Assembly: GCA_964520615.1 (NCBI GenBank)
Contig: CAZFNL010000081.1
Location: forward strand, 1 to 18,429
Origin: JAMCUI01 sp964520615
Lineage (GTDB): Bacteria; Patescibacteriota; Microgenomatia; 2-02-FULL-39-11
Reading direction: 5' to 3'
DNA: 18,429 nucleotides
The position numbers and the translations under genes are program-made. Shown here in pieces: positions 1 to 6,458 of this stretch (position 1 is the first letter of the stretch; each line of letters opens with the position of its first letter). Below the pieces are notes generated by a model that saw only the letters and a program-made list of their open reading frames with translations, had not been told where the DNA came from and did not search any database.

Positions 1-80
1 GCCTCCCAAGAAAATCCCTGTCCGATGACAAGGACAATAATTGAGAGGGCAATAAGTGATAAAGTCGGGAAACTTAACAC
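1..80 (-). CDS. Possible 5' end of a membrane or exported protein (partial, runs off left edge)
   Basis: An open frame on the minus strand begins at a GTG (80-78) and stays open to the window edge, giving about 26 codons. The peptide is hydrophobic in its first 20 residues (VLSFPTLSLIALSIIVLVIG and onward), as expected of a signal anchor or first membrane segment. It sits right behind a good promoter (-35 at 117-112, -10 at 94-89). The GTG would be almost at the transcription start, so the mRNA would be leaderless. No family can be named from so short a piece. The alternative is non-coding flank that happens to be open. Confidence 0.35.
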   Translation of the reverse strand, partial: MLSFPTLSLIALSIIVLVIGQGFSWE

Positions 81-88
81 GATAACCT

Positions 89-117
89 AATATATACCAA
101 CATATATAGCTTGTCAA
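89..117 (-). promoter_or_regulatory. Sigma70-type promoter reading leftward
   Basis: On the minus strand TTGACA (117-112) is separated by 17 nt from TATATT (94-89). The predicted start of transcription is near 82, two bases before the GTG of the partial leftward gene. The IS element inserted about 25 bp upstream of the -35 box. Confidence 0.5.
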
Positions 118-141
118 GAACGCCTTTACACTATGTTGTAC

Positions 142-190
142 TGTAAAGTAACATCTCAATATTCGGTGCTCTTTAACATCTCAATCTTCG
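142..190. repeat. Left end of IS: outer inverted repeat plus inner copy
   Basis: Two direct copies of an 18-bp unit, TAACATCTCAATATTCGG (149-166) and TAACATCTCAATCTTCGT (174-191), share the 12-bp core TAACATCTCAAT. Both are inverted relative to the two copies at the right end. They are likely transposase-binding sites. Confidence 0.7.
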
Positions 191-223
191 TTCGGTAAAA
201 AGGGTTATTCTCATCTCCAAAGA

Positions 224-233
224 AAGGAGGTGA
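224..233 (+). promoter_or_regulatory. Perfect Shine-Dalgarno of the transposase gene
   Basis: AAGGAGGTGA, 4 nt before the ATG at 238, is fully complementary to a standard 16S rRNA 3' end. It fixes the transposase start. Most chromosomal genes in the window have no such site, which marks the IS as an incomer adapted to another translation style. Confidence 0.8.
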
Positions 234-237
234 GAAA

Positions 238-1317
238 ATGAAAAAGCCTTTAGCTGTCAGAGAAAATATCATTGTGGCCTATTTAAACAAGGAAATAGAC
301 AAAAACAGGGCTGCAAATCTATTACACTGCAGTTCCCGGACAATAGAAATCTACACCGGCAAATACAAGAGAACAGGAATCGAAGGGCTGGTCGATCACA
401 GACACAGCAATAACTCCAAGCTGACTGATAATCAGCGCAGAGAAATTATTACTCTCAAGGATACGGAGAGATGGAGATCGGGAAGAAACATCAGGGATAA
501 TCTTAAACTTGATGTCCATCCGATTACTGTCTGGAGAATCCTTTGTAAGACAGGACTAAACAGGGAAAACATTAAAAGAGTTAAACCCATCACCAGGTTT
601 GAGGCTAAATATCCCAATGAAATGTGGCAGACGGATATAATGGGTAAGATTGATTTCCCTAAAATTGGTGACTGCTATCTTATCGCCGCTCTTGATGATT
701 ATTCCAGATTTGTTCCTGCGGGTCGATGGTTCAGAACCCAGGGGAAGATGAATGTTTTCCAAGTCTGGTACGATTCCTTATCCTCATGCGGTATACCGGA
801 TAAGATGCTCCAGGATGAGGGTAGTCAGTACAAGGCCAGACAAAGATTCGGCAATGCCGATTACGAGTGGTATGCCAAACAACTGGGTATTGAGCTTATC
901 TGGGCCAAGAAAGCGGAAACCAAAGGCAAGATAGAAAGATTCTGGCGGTTTGTCCAGAGTGATTTTGTGAGATCCGTCTGGGAGGCAAGGACAATAGAGG
1001 AGATCAACGGCAAATTCAGGCTATGGCTGGCAGTGTACAACTATAAATTCAAGAGCAGCTATTTTGACGGGAAAACACGGGCAGCCAGATACAGGAAATC
1101 AAGTAAAAAGATCAGACGGGTGGAATTGGAAACCTTGCTGTTAATCGAGGAAAGAAGAAAAGTCACCAGAGAAAGCACAATCTCTCTTTACGGGAAGCAC
1201 TACTTTGTCCCACCCGGGTACATAGGATGCAGGATATGGGCAAAGATCGTAGGCAACAAGGTGCTTTTTGAAGCCGGCGGTAAGGTCTTCCATAAGACAA
1301 GACTAAGGCTGTCATAA
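238..1317 (+). CDS. IS481-like DDE transposase
   Basis: This 359-aa transposase cuts and joins the ends of the surrounding element. Residues 1-60 form a helix-turn-helix region (RAANLLHCSSRTIEIY), followed by a second winged-helix-like part to about 110. The integrase core (rve) runs from about 125 to 290 with the acidic triad D133 (MWQTDIMG), D193 (LQDEGSQY) and E233 (KGKIERFWR). A basic linker and a small C-terminal beta-type domain (about 310-355, SLYGKHYFVPPGY) complete the protein. Length and order fit the IS481/IS3-like group, and all catalytic residues are present with no frameshift, so the gene looks intact. The start is fixed by a perfect Shine-Dalgarno. The gene fills nearly all of the element. 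Confidence 0.9.
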   Translation: MKKPLAVRENIIVAYLNKEIDKNRAANLLHCSSRTIEIYTGKYKRTGIEGLVDHRHSNNSKLTDNQRREIITLKDTERWRSGRNIRDNLKLDVHPITVWRILCKTGLNRENIKRVKPITRFEAKYPNEMWQTDIMGKIDFPKIGDCYLIAALDDYSRFVPAGRWFRTQGKMNVFQVWYDSLSSCGIPDKMLQDEGSQYKARQRFGNADYEWYAKQLGIELIWAKKAETKGKIERFWRFVQSDFVRSVWEARTIEEINGKFRLWLAVYNYKFKSSYFDGKTRAARYRKSSKKIRRVELETLLLIEERRKVTRESTISLYGKHYFVPPGYIGCRIWAKIVGNKVLFEAGGKVFHKTRLRLS

Positions 1318-1335
1318 AAAAGCCTGATTATTATC

Positions 1336-1356
1336 CTTCATTGTTAAAAAATGAAG
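1336..1356 (+). terminator. Hairpin downstream of the transposase
   Basis: A 7-bp stem, CTTCATT (1336-1342) and AATGAAG (1350-1356), with a 7-nt loop lies 19 nt past the transposase stop. The following sequence has only a broken T-tract (TGTTTTA), so termination strength is doubtful. Confidence 0.3.
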
Positions 1357-1382
1357 ACAGATGTTTTATGGTGCAAACAGAG

Positions 1383-1430
1383 CGAAGATTGAGATGTAAT
1401 AAATTGCGAAGATTGAGAAGTTAACTTACA
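1383..1430. repeat. Right end of IS: inner copy plus outer inverted repeat
   Basis: CGAAGATTGAGATGTAA (1383-1399) and CGAAGATTGAGAAGTTAA (1407-1424) are two direct copies, inverted relative to the left-end copies. The element probably ends at ...TTACA (1430). Confidence 0.7.
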
Positions 1431-1434
1431 AGAT

Positions 1435-1463
1435 TTGCCTTTTACCAATGTAAAGCCTATAAT
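1435..1463 (+). promoter_or_regulatory. Promoter of the 771-aa RelA/SpoT-like gene
   Basis: TTGCCT (1435-1440), a 17-nt spacer and a perfect TATAAT (1458-1463) give a predicted start near 1470, about 63 nt before the ATG. The -35 box begins 4 bp outside the IS border, so insertion spared the promoter but replaced everything upstream of it. Confidence 0.5.
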
Positions 1464-1532
1464 ACCATTCCAATTATTTGGCGATTATACGTTTGAGTAT
1501 ATAGACATAACTTATCGCCAGCTTTTAATAGC

Positions 1533-3848
1533 ATGTCTCAAGAAGTATTACAATCAATTCCGTACGCTGATATAGTGAGATTGGGTGGGCTTTTGGGTGC
1601 CAGGCAAAATGAAGCCGGAAAAATCCCCTTTGGTGAAGTACCTGATCCGGCAACTCATCTTTTTCCATCAGAGGTAGAACTTTGCGATCAAATTGCCTCA
1701 AATTGCCGACAATACATGTTTGAAGGTGGTCTTGGTTTGACGTACCTTTCTCTTGTTACCGCGATGGTGGTTCATCAGAATAAATACAGATATACACACG
1801 ATCCATCTTTCCTTCACGTGGGAGGAGTAGCCAAGGATTTGTCCGAAGATCAGATGGATCCTTTGACTGTCAGCGCCGGAGGTATCCATGATACGTTTGA
1901 AGATACGCAATTTGAGAAAAAACCTTTCGACGAAAATAGTGCCCGAGAAATTTATGCTGCAGCAGGAGTTCCTGATGAGATAATTGATGAGTTGGTAACT
2001 ACAGTCGGGAGACTGAGTATATTTACCGGAGAGATGAAGAAATCTATGGCTATGGAATTGGGAAGAATGACGCAAATCGGGTCGCTACTTGATGATCCCC
2101 GCGTAATAGTAATCAAATTGAAGGACAGATTGCGCAACATGCAAAAAAGAGATTTGCAGGCATTGCCTGATCCGCGAAGAATTGCAAGAAATATTAAAGA
2201 AACTGAAGAATTTTACCGGCCTCTGGCAATGATGGTGGGAATGTATGAAGAAGGAGAAGCATTGGATGAATTGTGTCTGAGAAACAGGAGTGAAATACAT
2301 GACAAATTTGCTGATTTATTGGCATTGACAAAAGAGGCGTTTTTTCACGCTCATGATCACGAACAGGTACGACAAGAGTTGGCAATTTTGGGTAGTCTAG
2401 ATAATGAAGCGGTACATACAAGAACTCCGGGACTAAATGATATTTATAGGAGAATGGGAGGGAAGATAGTTGATGAAGAGGGAAAATTGAGAATTGCAAC
2501 TGACAACGATTTTTATATCAACGTGGATATATCCCTAAATGGTATGACAAGCAGTGATCCTTTAGGATGGAGCGAAGCGGCCATGAATTTGGCGACAAAA
2601 TATACTTTTTTGCAAAATGGTGAGTATGAGCTGATGGAACCGATAAACGAAATCAGGTTTAGAAGTGATGTATTAAATGACAGGACGGACGTGTTGCTTT
2701 TTGAATTAAGAAGAAAAAGTGATGGACTTAGGGTTGTGGTCCGCATTTATCCTCAGGATGGATATGACTTGTCAAGAGTTTCTCTAAAGGATATGTATTG
2801 GCGAAGAGCATCTTTGCCAAGTGATGATGATATAAGCGTCTTGAATGGTCAAGATGATGTGGCCAAGCGACATTATTGGGCACTGCAAAGATATAAACAG
2901 TTGCGCCGGAGATATGAACGAATTATGTCTGAATATAATCAGACTAGTTTACTTTCATCTTCCCAACTTATCAGGTTGATGGAAAAAATACCCGTGGGTA
3001 AGATTATCGTTACAGGAATTGACGATAAAGGAGATAAGCTCTCATGGGTAACTGATCAAGGTGCGACAGTGATGGATTATGCGCGTGATGTGTTCAGGGG
3101 CAGGGGAGGAGTACGCGGAAGTTGGCCAACTGTTATAGGTGCGACAATAAATGGTAGGCAGGTAGCCTTCAATCAGCAGTTACAGCCGGGTGATGAGATT
3201 CATATTATCCGGGATAGAAAAAAGGTTGAGCACTGGTCTCCCTTTTGGATACACTTTTTTCACAGTGATAAGGAAGGTTCACAGATTGTGAGGGATAAGA
3301 TAAGGAGACTCCTGGAAAAAAATGGAGAAAAGGAGCGAAAACTTCTTGAACGGGATGTCGCAAGTGCTGGAAAATGGGTGATAGGGCAGGCCATGCGTGA
3401 CGCCAGGATACCGTTTCGTATAGGAATTGATAGAGCAATGCATCTGGTACACCAACATTTTCCGCAGATGACAGAGAGGGAATTTCTTTTCAATGTGGGG
3501 ATGGGAGATCCCAGAATAACCTCTCCATTGATAAGAGAGATCGCATCAGAACTGGAAATCCCGAATCAACAGGCGGGAGTAATAGAAGTTGTTTTTGGAA
3601 GAGACCAGCGGGGTTTGGTAAGGGCTGTCTCAAGTACTCTTGATGATTTACAAATCAGTATGACTGATGTTGAGTCGGAAATATTAGCAGATAATGTTCC
3701 GGTAGTTGTCCGTGTGTATCTTGATCCGACTGTTTTGGAGAAGTACGGTTATGATAAGTTAAAGCAGACTATAAAAAATAGCAGAAAATGTGCAGGTAAA
3801 GGATTAATTGATGTCAGGCCTCTAAGAAGGGCATATGAGTTGGTATAA
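1533..3848 (+). CDS. RelA/SpoT-like protein, HD hydrolase + TGS + ACT, no recognisable synthetase
   Basis: The 771-aa protein has the layout of long Rel proteins, which make and break the alarmone (p)ppGpp. Residues about 45-240 match the HD hydrolase: H89 (YRYTHDP), H119-D120 (GGIHDTFEDT), E123-D124 and D198 (IKLKDRLRNM), plus the downstream ETEEFYRPLA helix. These are the Mn-binding and hydrolysis positions. Residues 490-560 resemble a TGS domain (GATVMDYA, ATINGRQV, LQPGDEIHII), 565-610 the helical segment after it, and 682-755 an ACT domain. Between 240 and 485, where the synthetase should be, I find neither the NGYQSLH-type nor the EIQIRT-type motif. The gene is therefore probably a hydrolase or regulatory paralogue. 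The ATG at 1533 has no Shine-Dalgarno. A second relative lies 550 bp downstream on the same strand. Confidence 0.75.
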   Translation: MSQEVLQSIPYADIVRLGGLLGARQNEAGKIPFGEVPDPATHLFPSEVELCDQIASNCRQYMFEGGLGLTYLSLVTAMVVHQNKYRYTHDPSFLHVGGVAKDLSEDQMDPLTVSAGGIHDTFEDTQFEKKPFDENSAREIYAAAGVPDEIIDELVTTVGRLSIFTGEMKKSMAMELGRMTQIGSLLDDPRVIVIKLKDRLRNMQKRDLQALPDPRRIARNIKETEEFYRPLAMMVGMYEEGEALDELCLRNRSEIHDKFADLLALTKEAFFHAHDHEQVRQELAILGSLDNEAVHTRTPGLNDIYRRMGGKIVDEEGKLRIATDNDFYINVDISLNGMTSSDPLGWSEAAMNLATKYTFLQNGEYELMEPINEIRFRSDVLNDRTDVLLFELRRKSDGLRVVVRIYPQDGYDLSRVSLKDMYWRRASLPSDDDISVLNGQDDVAKRHYWALQRYKQLRRRYERIMSEYNQTSLLSSSQLIRLMEKIPVGKIIVTGIDDKGDKLSWVTDQGATVMDYARDVFRGRGGVRGSWPTVIGATINGRQVAFNQQLQPGDEIHIIRDRKKVEHWSPFWIHFFHSDKEGSQIVRDKIRRLLEKNGEKERKLLERDVASAGKWVIGQAMRDARIPFRIGIDRAMHLVHQHFPQMTEREFLFNVGMGDPRITSPLIREIASELEIPNQQAGVIEVVFGRDQRGLVRAVSSTLDDLQISMTDVESEILADNVPVVVRVYLDPTVLEKYGYDKLKQTIKNSRKCAGKGLIDVRPLRRAYELV

Positions 3849-3867
3849 ATGTGATAGAGAAAGAAAA

Positions 3868-3895
3868 TTGACATTTTATAATTTAGAGGTAAAAT
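3868..3895 (+). promoter_or_regulatory. Promoter for the 111-aa gene (and possibly the second Rel-like gene)
   Basis: A perfect TTGACA (3868-3873), a 16-nt spacer and TAAAAT (3890-3895) give a predicted start near 3902, about 24 nt before the ATG at 3926. It is one of the best -35 boxes in the window and begins 20 nt after the upstream stop codon. Confidence 0.55.
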
Positions 3896-3925
3896 ACTAA
3901 TTCTATTAATTTATATTTATTTTAT

Positions 3926-4261
3926 ATGAGAGAGCGAGATTACGGCAATACAAGTAATACAAATAGTATCGTTGAGTTTGGAGTATCCCAAGTTCCCGGT
4001 TTTCGGGAATATAATCAACCATTATTCTGTTATGGTGTTGTGATAAGAGGAGGCGGAAATGTGAAGGCGATAGCAAGTTTTCATGGGAAAAATGAAATTG
4101 CCGCAAGAAGAGCGGCGAATAAAATTGGAGGAGATGGGGCAGATGTGGAATGGATAGATCCCGGAACAAATTATATTACCGATGGTGGCAAATTAAAGAC
4201 ACATGGTAAAGGAAATTCTGCTCATTTTGCTTATAAGGCTGATGGAGCAAATTGCGGCTAA
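3926..4261 (+). CDS. Hypothetical 111-aa protein between the two RelA/SpoT-like genes
   Basis: I do not recognise this protein. It is small and polar, with no membrane segment or signal peptide. Glycine-rich stretches flank a predicted helix (KNEIAARRAANKIGGDGADVEW, about 52-73) between beta-prone segments, suggesting a small alpha/beta fold. The C-terminal part is rich in Gly, Lys and His and ends ANCG. It has its own promoter just upstream, sits 77 bp after the 771-aa gene and 138 bp before the 679-aa gene, and has no Shine-Dalgarno. That nothing competes with it on either strand and that a promoter precedes it support a real gene. The position suggests a link to alarmone turnover, but nothing in the sequence proves that. 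Confidence 0.6.
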   Translation: MRERDYGNTSNTNSIVEFGVSQVPGFREYNQPLFCYGVVIRGGGNVKAIASFHGKNEIAARRAANKIGGDGADVEWIDPGTNYITDGGKLKTHGKGNSAHFAYKADGANCG

Positions 4262-4399
4262 CTTAACGATCAGATATTATTGTCTTAAGACGTGTTGAAA
4301 GTACAGGGGCTAATACCCCTCAAGAAAAATACTGTATAATCCACTCATCCCGCCCGTAAATTCCCACATATTTTAATTTTCTAAATTTGATACTTATTT

Positions 4400-6439
4400 A
4401 TGCCAAGAGTTGAGCTTGTTGGAGCACTGAGTCTGGGTAAATATATCGACACGTATGGTTACCAATCGTTGAAAAATGAGTTTGTACCCGGTCTGTTGAC
4501 TTTGGACAGGCTGGATTATCGTAAACCACCGAGAAAGCAAGGCGTGGTTTATCAGTTTCAGGAGCCTCAATTGCCCGACAGTAGGGTTTTTCCTCTTGAA
4601 ATGAGATATAGAAACGAATTTTTCAATAGCATTTCATATCTCTCCCCTCCTGAAAAGGAAAAAGTCCAGGTAGCATACAATCTCTGCCTTGCAGGACACC
4701 AGTTGAAATTCCGTTTCACCGGTGAACCTTACACCAGCCATCCCCTTGAGATCGCCTTAAAAGCAGCCCAGGAATATCAATCTGACTGGAAAACGTTGGC
4801 GCTTTGTCTTTTGCATGACCTGGCTGAGGATTCAATAGAAGATGGGACACCTGTTTTACCTATGAAGGTAGAGGAGATTTATACTAATCTTTTCAAGGGC
4901 AAATACAACGAGAACTTGCGTTTGGCAAAAGCCGATGGTCAGTCTTTAGCAAGGGGGATGAGAGCGATGAAAAAAATCTCCAGTCCTGATATCCCCCATA
5001 ATGTCACAGTTGAGACTGAAATGAGGTTTAGGCGAAGAGAACATATAGCCGAGGTGCTTACTTCAAAGAAACTATATGAGACAATGGAACACAAAGGTAT
5101 AGAAAACGGGGATATCAGGGTACTTTTTGTCAAACTTCTGGACCGCTGGCATAATTTGAAAACACTTGGCGGCATGAATGAGGAAGAAAAGGAGAGGAAA
5201 ACCAGAGAAACTTTGGCAGTGCATGTACCGCTTGCTGAGGCACTGCGGCTTTACCGTCTGAGGGATGAGCTTGCGGAAATGTCGCTTGCACAGTTGTACC
5301 CCAAAGAATACATAGCTTTGTCCCAAGCGGAATTAAAGAGTATTGAGGTAGTACAGGTGCTAAATGAGTCCGTAAAAAGCGACGATCCGGATGTCTTCCT
5401 CTATTTCAAAGCGCCTTCTTTATACGAGTACTATAAACAAACCGGGACACAAACACAGAATATCAGCCCGTATGTATCCGTGTCAGTCGTAGGGGATATG
5501 GCAAAAATAGAAACGATTTTGGGAGAATTGAGCAAAAAGGTTTTGGATACGCTTGACAGGGTTTCTCCTTTTAAGATAGAGGGTATACCTCCAGCCAGGA
5601 TGGAGTTGAAGGTAAATCCCGCAACCGTCCCGGAGTTTATATCCCAAAATGCTTCTCTTGCCGACATAGTCAGTGTAAGGGGCAGAGGGGATGAAGCAAA
5701 AACAGCCTGGCAGGAGGAAGCTGTCTCTCATCTTCTTCAGATCCGTGAAGGTTTTATCCGGGCAAAGGAGGAGGGGATGGTTTCGATATTTGTCCAGACA
5801 GTTTCAGGAGACAAGACAGGAGCTATTGCGTTACGAAGGAAAGGGTTAAATGTAAGCAGGCGGCATGAAGTGGTATTGCCTACAAGCGGCAATGTGGTTG
5901 ATCTTTTGGGGTCGGGAGGAATAAAAATGTCGAAGTTAGCTAGAGTAAGGAAAGTTACAGTGGAGTATATTGACAGGAATGGAAGGCGTCAAAGACGGGA
6001 TATCCGGTCAAATAAGTTTAATGAGCCAATACCGGCAGGTTGTGTGGTAAGGGAAGTAGAGTACTTCCCAAAGGGCGGCGCTATCTACTGCGGATCTTTA
6101 AGATGGAAACCGGCTCTGACTGAAGTAAACAGACGGTTAAACTCTTTTTGGGAAAATCTTTATTCAAAGGATGAAAGAGTCCGGAGGGAAATCCAGCATC
6201 ATGGCAGGATGAGATTTTATAATTTCGTAGAGCAGGAGGAAGGTAAGTTTGGAAGAAGTATTGCTGGTTATTTGCCTCCCGAACTCTTTCATGCAGTTTA
6301 CATGGCATCAAAGAGGTTCGGGGGCTATTATTGGCCTGATGAGGATACCCTTATGAAGGATTTTGCTTTCGGAAGGCGCCAGATTTTATTCCGGGTAATG
6401 ATGAAAAATTACACTGAAAGTATCAGAAAGAGAAATTAG
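4400..6439 (+). CDS. RelA/SpoT-like HD hydrolase-domain protein, synthetase missing
   Basis: This 679-aa protein is a second, divergent Rel relative. Residues about 85-305 match the (p)ppGpp hydrolase well: TGEPYTSHPLEIA (H114), CLLHDLAEDS (H139, D140, E143, D144), VKLLDRWHNLKTLG (D248), then TRETLAVHVPLAEALRLYRLRDELAEM, the usual end of that domain. All metal and catalytic positions are kept. Residues 305-485 hold no synthetase motif. Residues about 487-556 look like a decayed TGS domain (VVLPTSGNVVDLL, PIPAGCVVREVEY). The last 120 residues (AIYCGSLRWKPALTEVNRRL onward) match nothing I know, and no ACT domain is visible. The first 80 residues are an extra N-terminal extension. The gene has no Shine-Dalgarno, and its 3' end faces the ATPase gene 19 bp away. 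Confidence in the family is high; confidence in the substrate is only moderate. Confidence 0.8.
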   Translation: MPRVELVGALSLGKYIDTYGYQSLKNEFVPGLLTLDRLDYRKPPRKQGVVYQFQEPQLPDSRVFPLEMRYRNEFFNSISYLSPPEKEKVQVAYNLCLAGHQLKFRFTGEPYTSHPLEIALKAAQEYQSDWKTLALCLLHDLAEDSIEDGTPVLPMKVEEIYTNLFKGKYNENLRLAKADGQSLARGMRAMKKISSPDIPHNVTVETEMRFRRREHIAEVLTSKKLYETMEHKGIENGDIRVLFVKLLDRWHNLKTLGGMNEEEKERKTRETLAVHVPLAEALRLYRLRDELAEMSLAQLYPKEYIALSQAELKSIEVVQVLNESVKSDDPDVFLYFKAPSLYEYYKQTGTQTQNISPYVSVSVVGDMAKIETILGELSKKVLDTLDRVSPFKIEGIPPARMELKVNPATVPEFISQNASLADIVSVRGRGDEAKTAWQEEAVSHLLQIREGFIRAKEEGMVSIFVQTVSGDKTGAIALRRKGLNVSRRHEVVLPTSGNVVDLLGSGGIKMSKLARVRKVTVEYIDRNGRRQRRDIRSNKFNEPIPAGCVVREVEYFPKGGAIYCGSLRWKPALTEVNRRLNSFWENLYSKDERVRREIQHHGRMRFYNFVEQEEGKFGRSIAGYLPPELFHAVYMASKRFGGYYWPDEDTLMKDFAFGRRQILFRVMMKNYTESIRKRN

Positions 6440-6458
6440 ATAATACCGTGATTATTGA

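Larger units (their letters stand above)
142..1430 (+). mobile_element. IS481-like insertion sequence with iterated terminal repeats
   Basis: The element carries one DDE transposase gene. Its outermost 24 bp (142-165) match the reverse complement of the right end (1407-1430) at 20 of 24 positions, beginning TGTAA and ending TTACA, as TG...CA ends usually do. Each end holds a second copy of the core (TAACATCTCAAT at 149-160 and 174-185 on the left; reverse complement near 1386-1399 and 1410-1424 on the right), spaced 24-25 bp. I see no convincing target duplication in the flanks (132-141 against 1431-1440). The exact borders are inferred from the repeats. Confidence 0.75.

Noticed and set aside
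132..141. Target-site duplication of the IS
   Set aside because: The flanks 132-141 and 1431-1440 share no direct repeat long enough to be meaningful.
4305..4320. AGGGG-ctaata-CCCCT hairpin as a terminator after the 111-aa gene
   Set aside because: The stem is only 5 bp and is followed by CAAGAAAA, not a T-run.
6440..6458. Hairpin between the second Rel-like gene and the ATPase
   Set aside because: GATAATACC and GGGTAATATC pair poorly, with a mismatch in the middle and no T-run.
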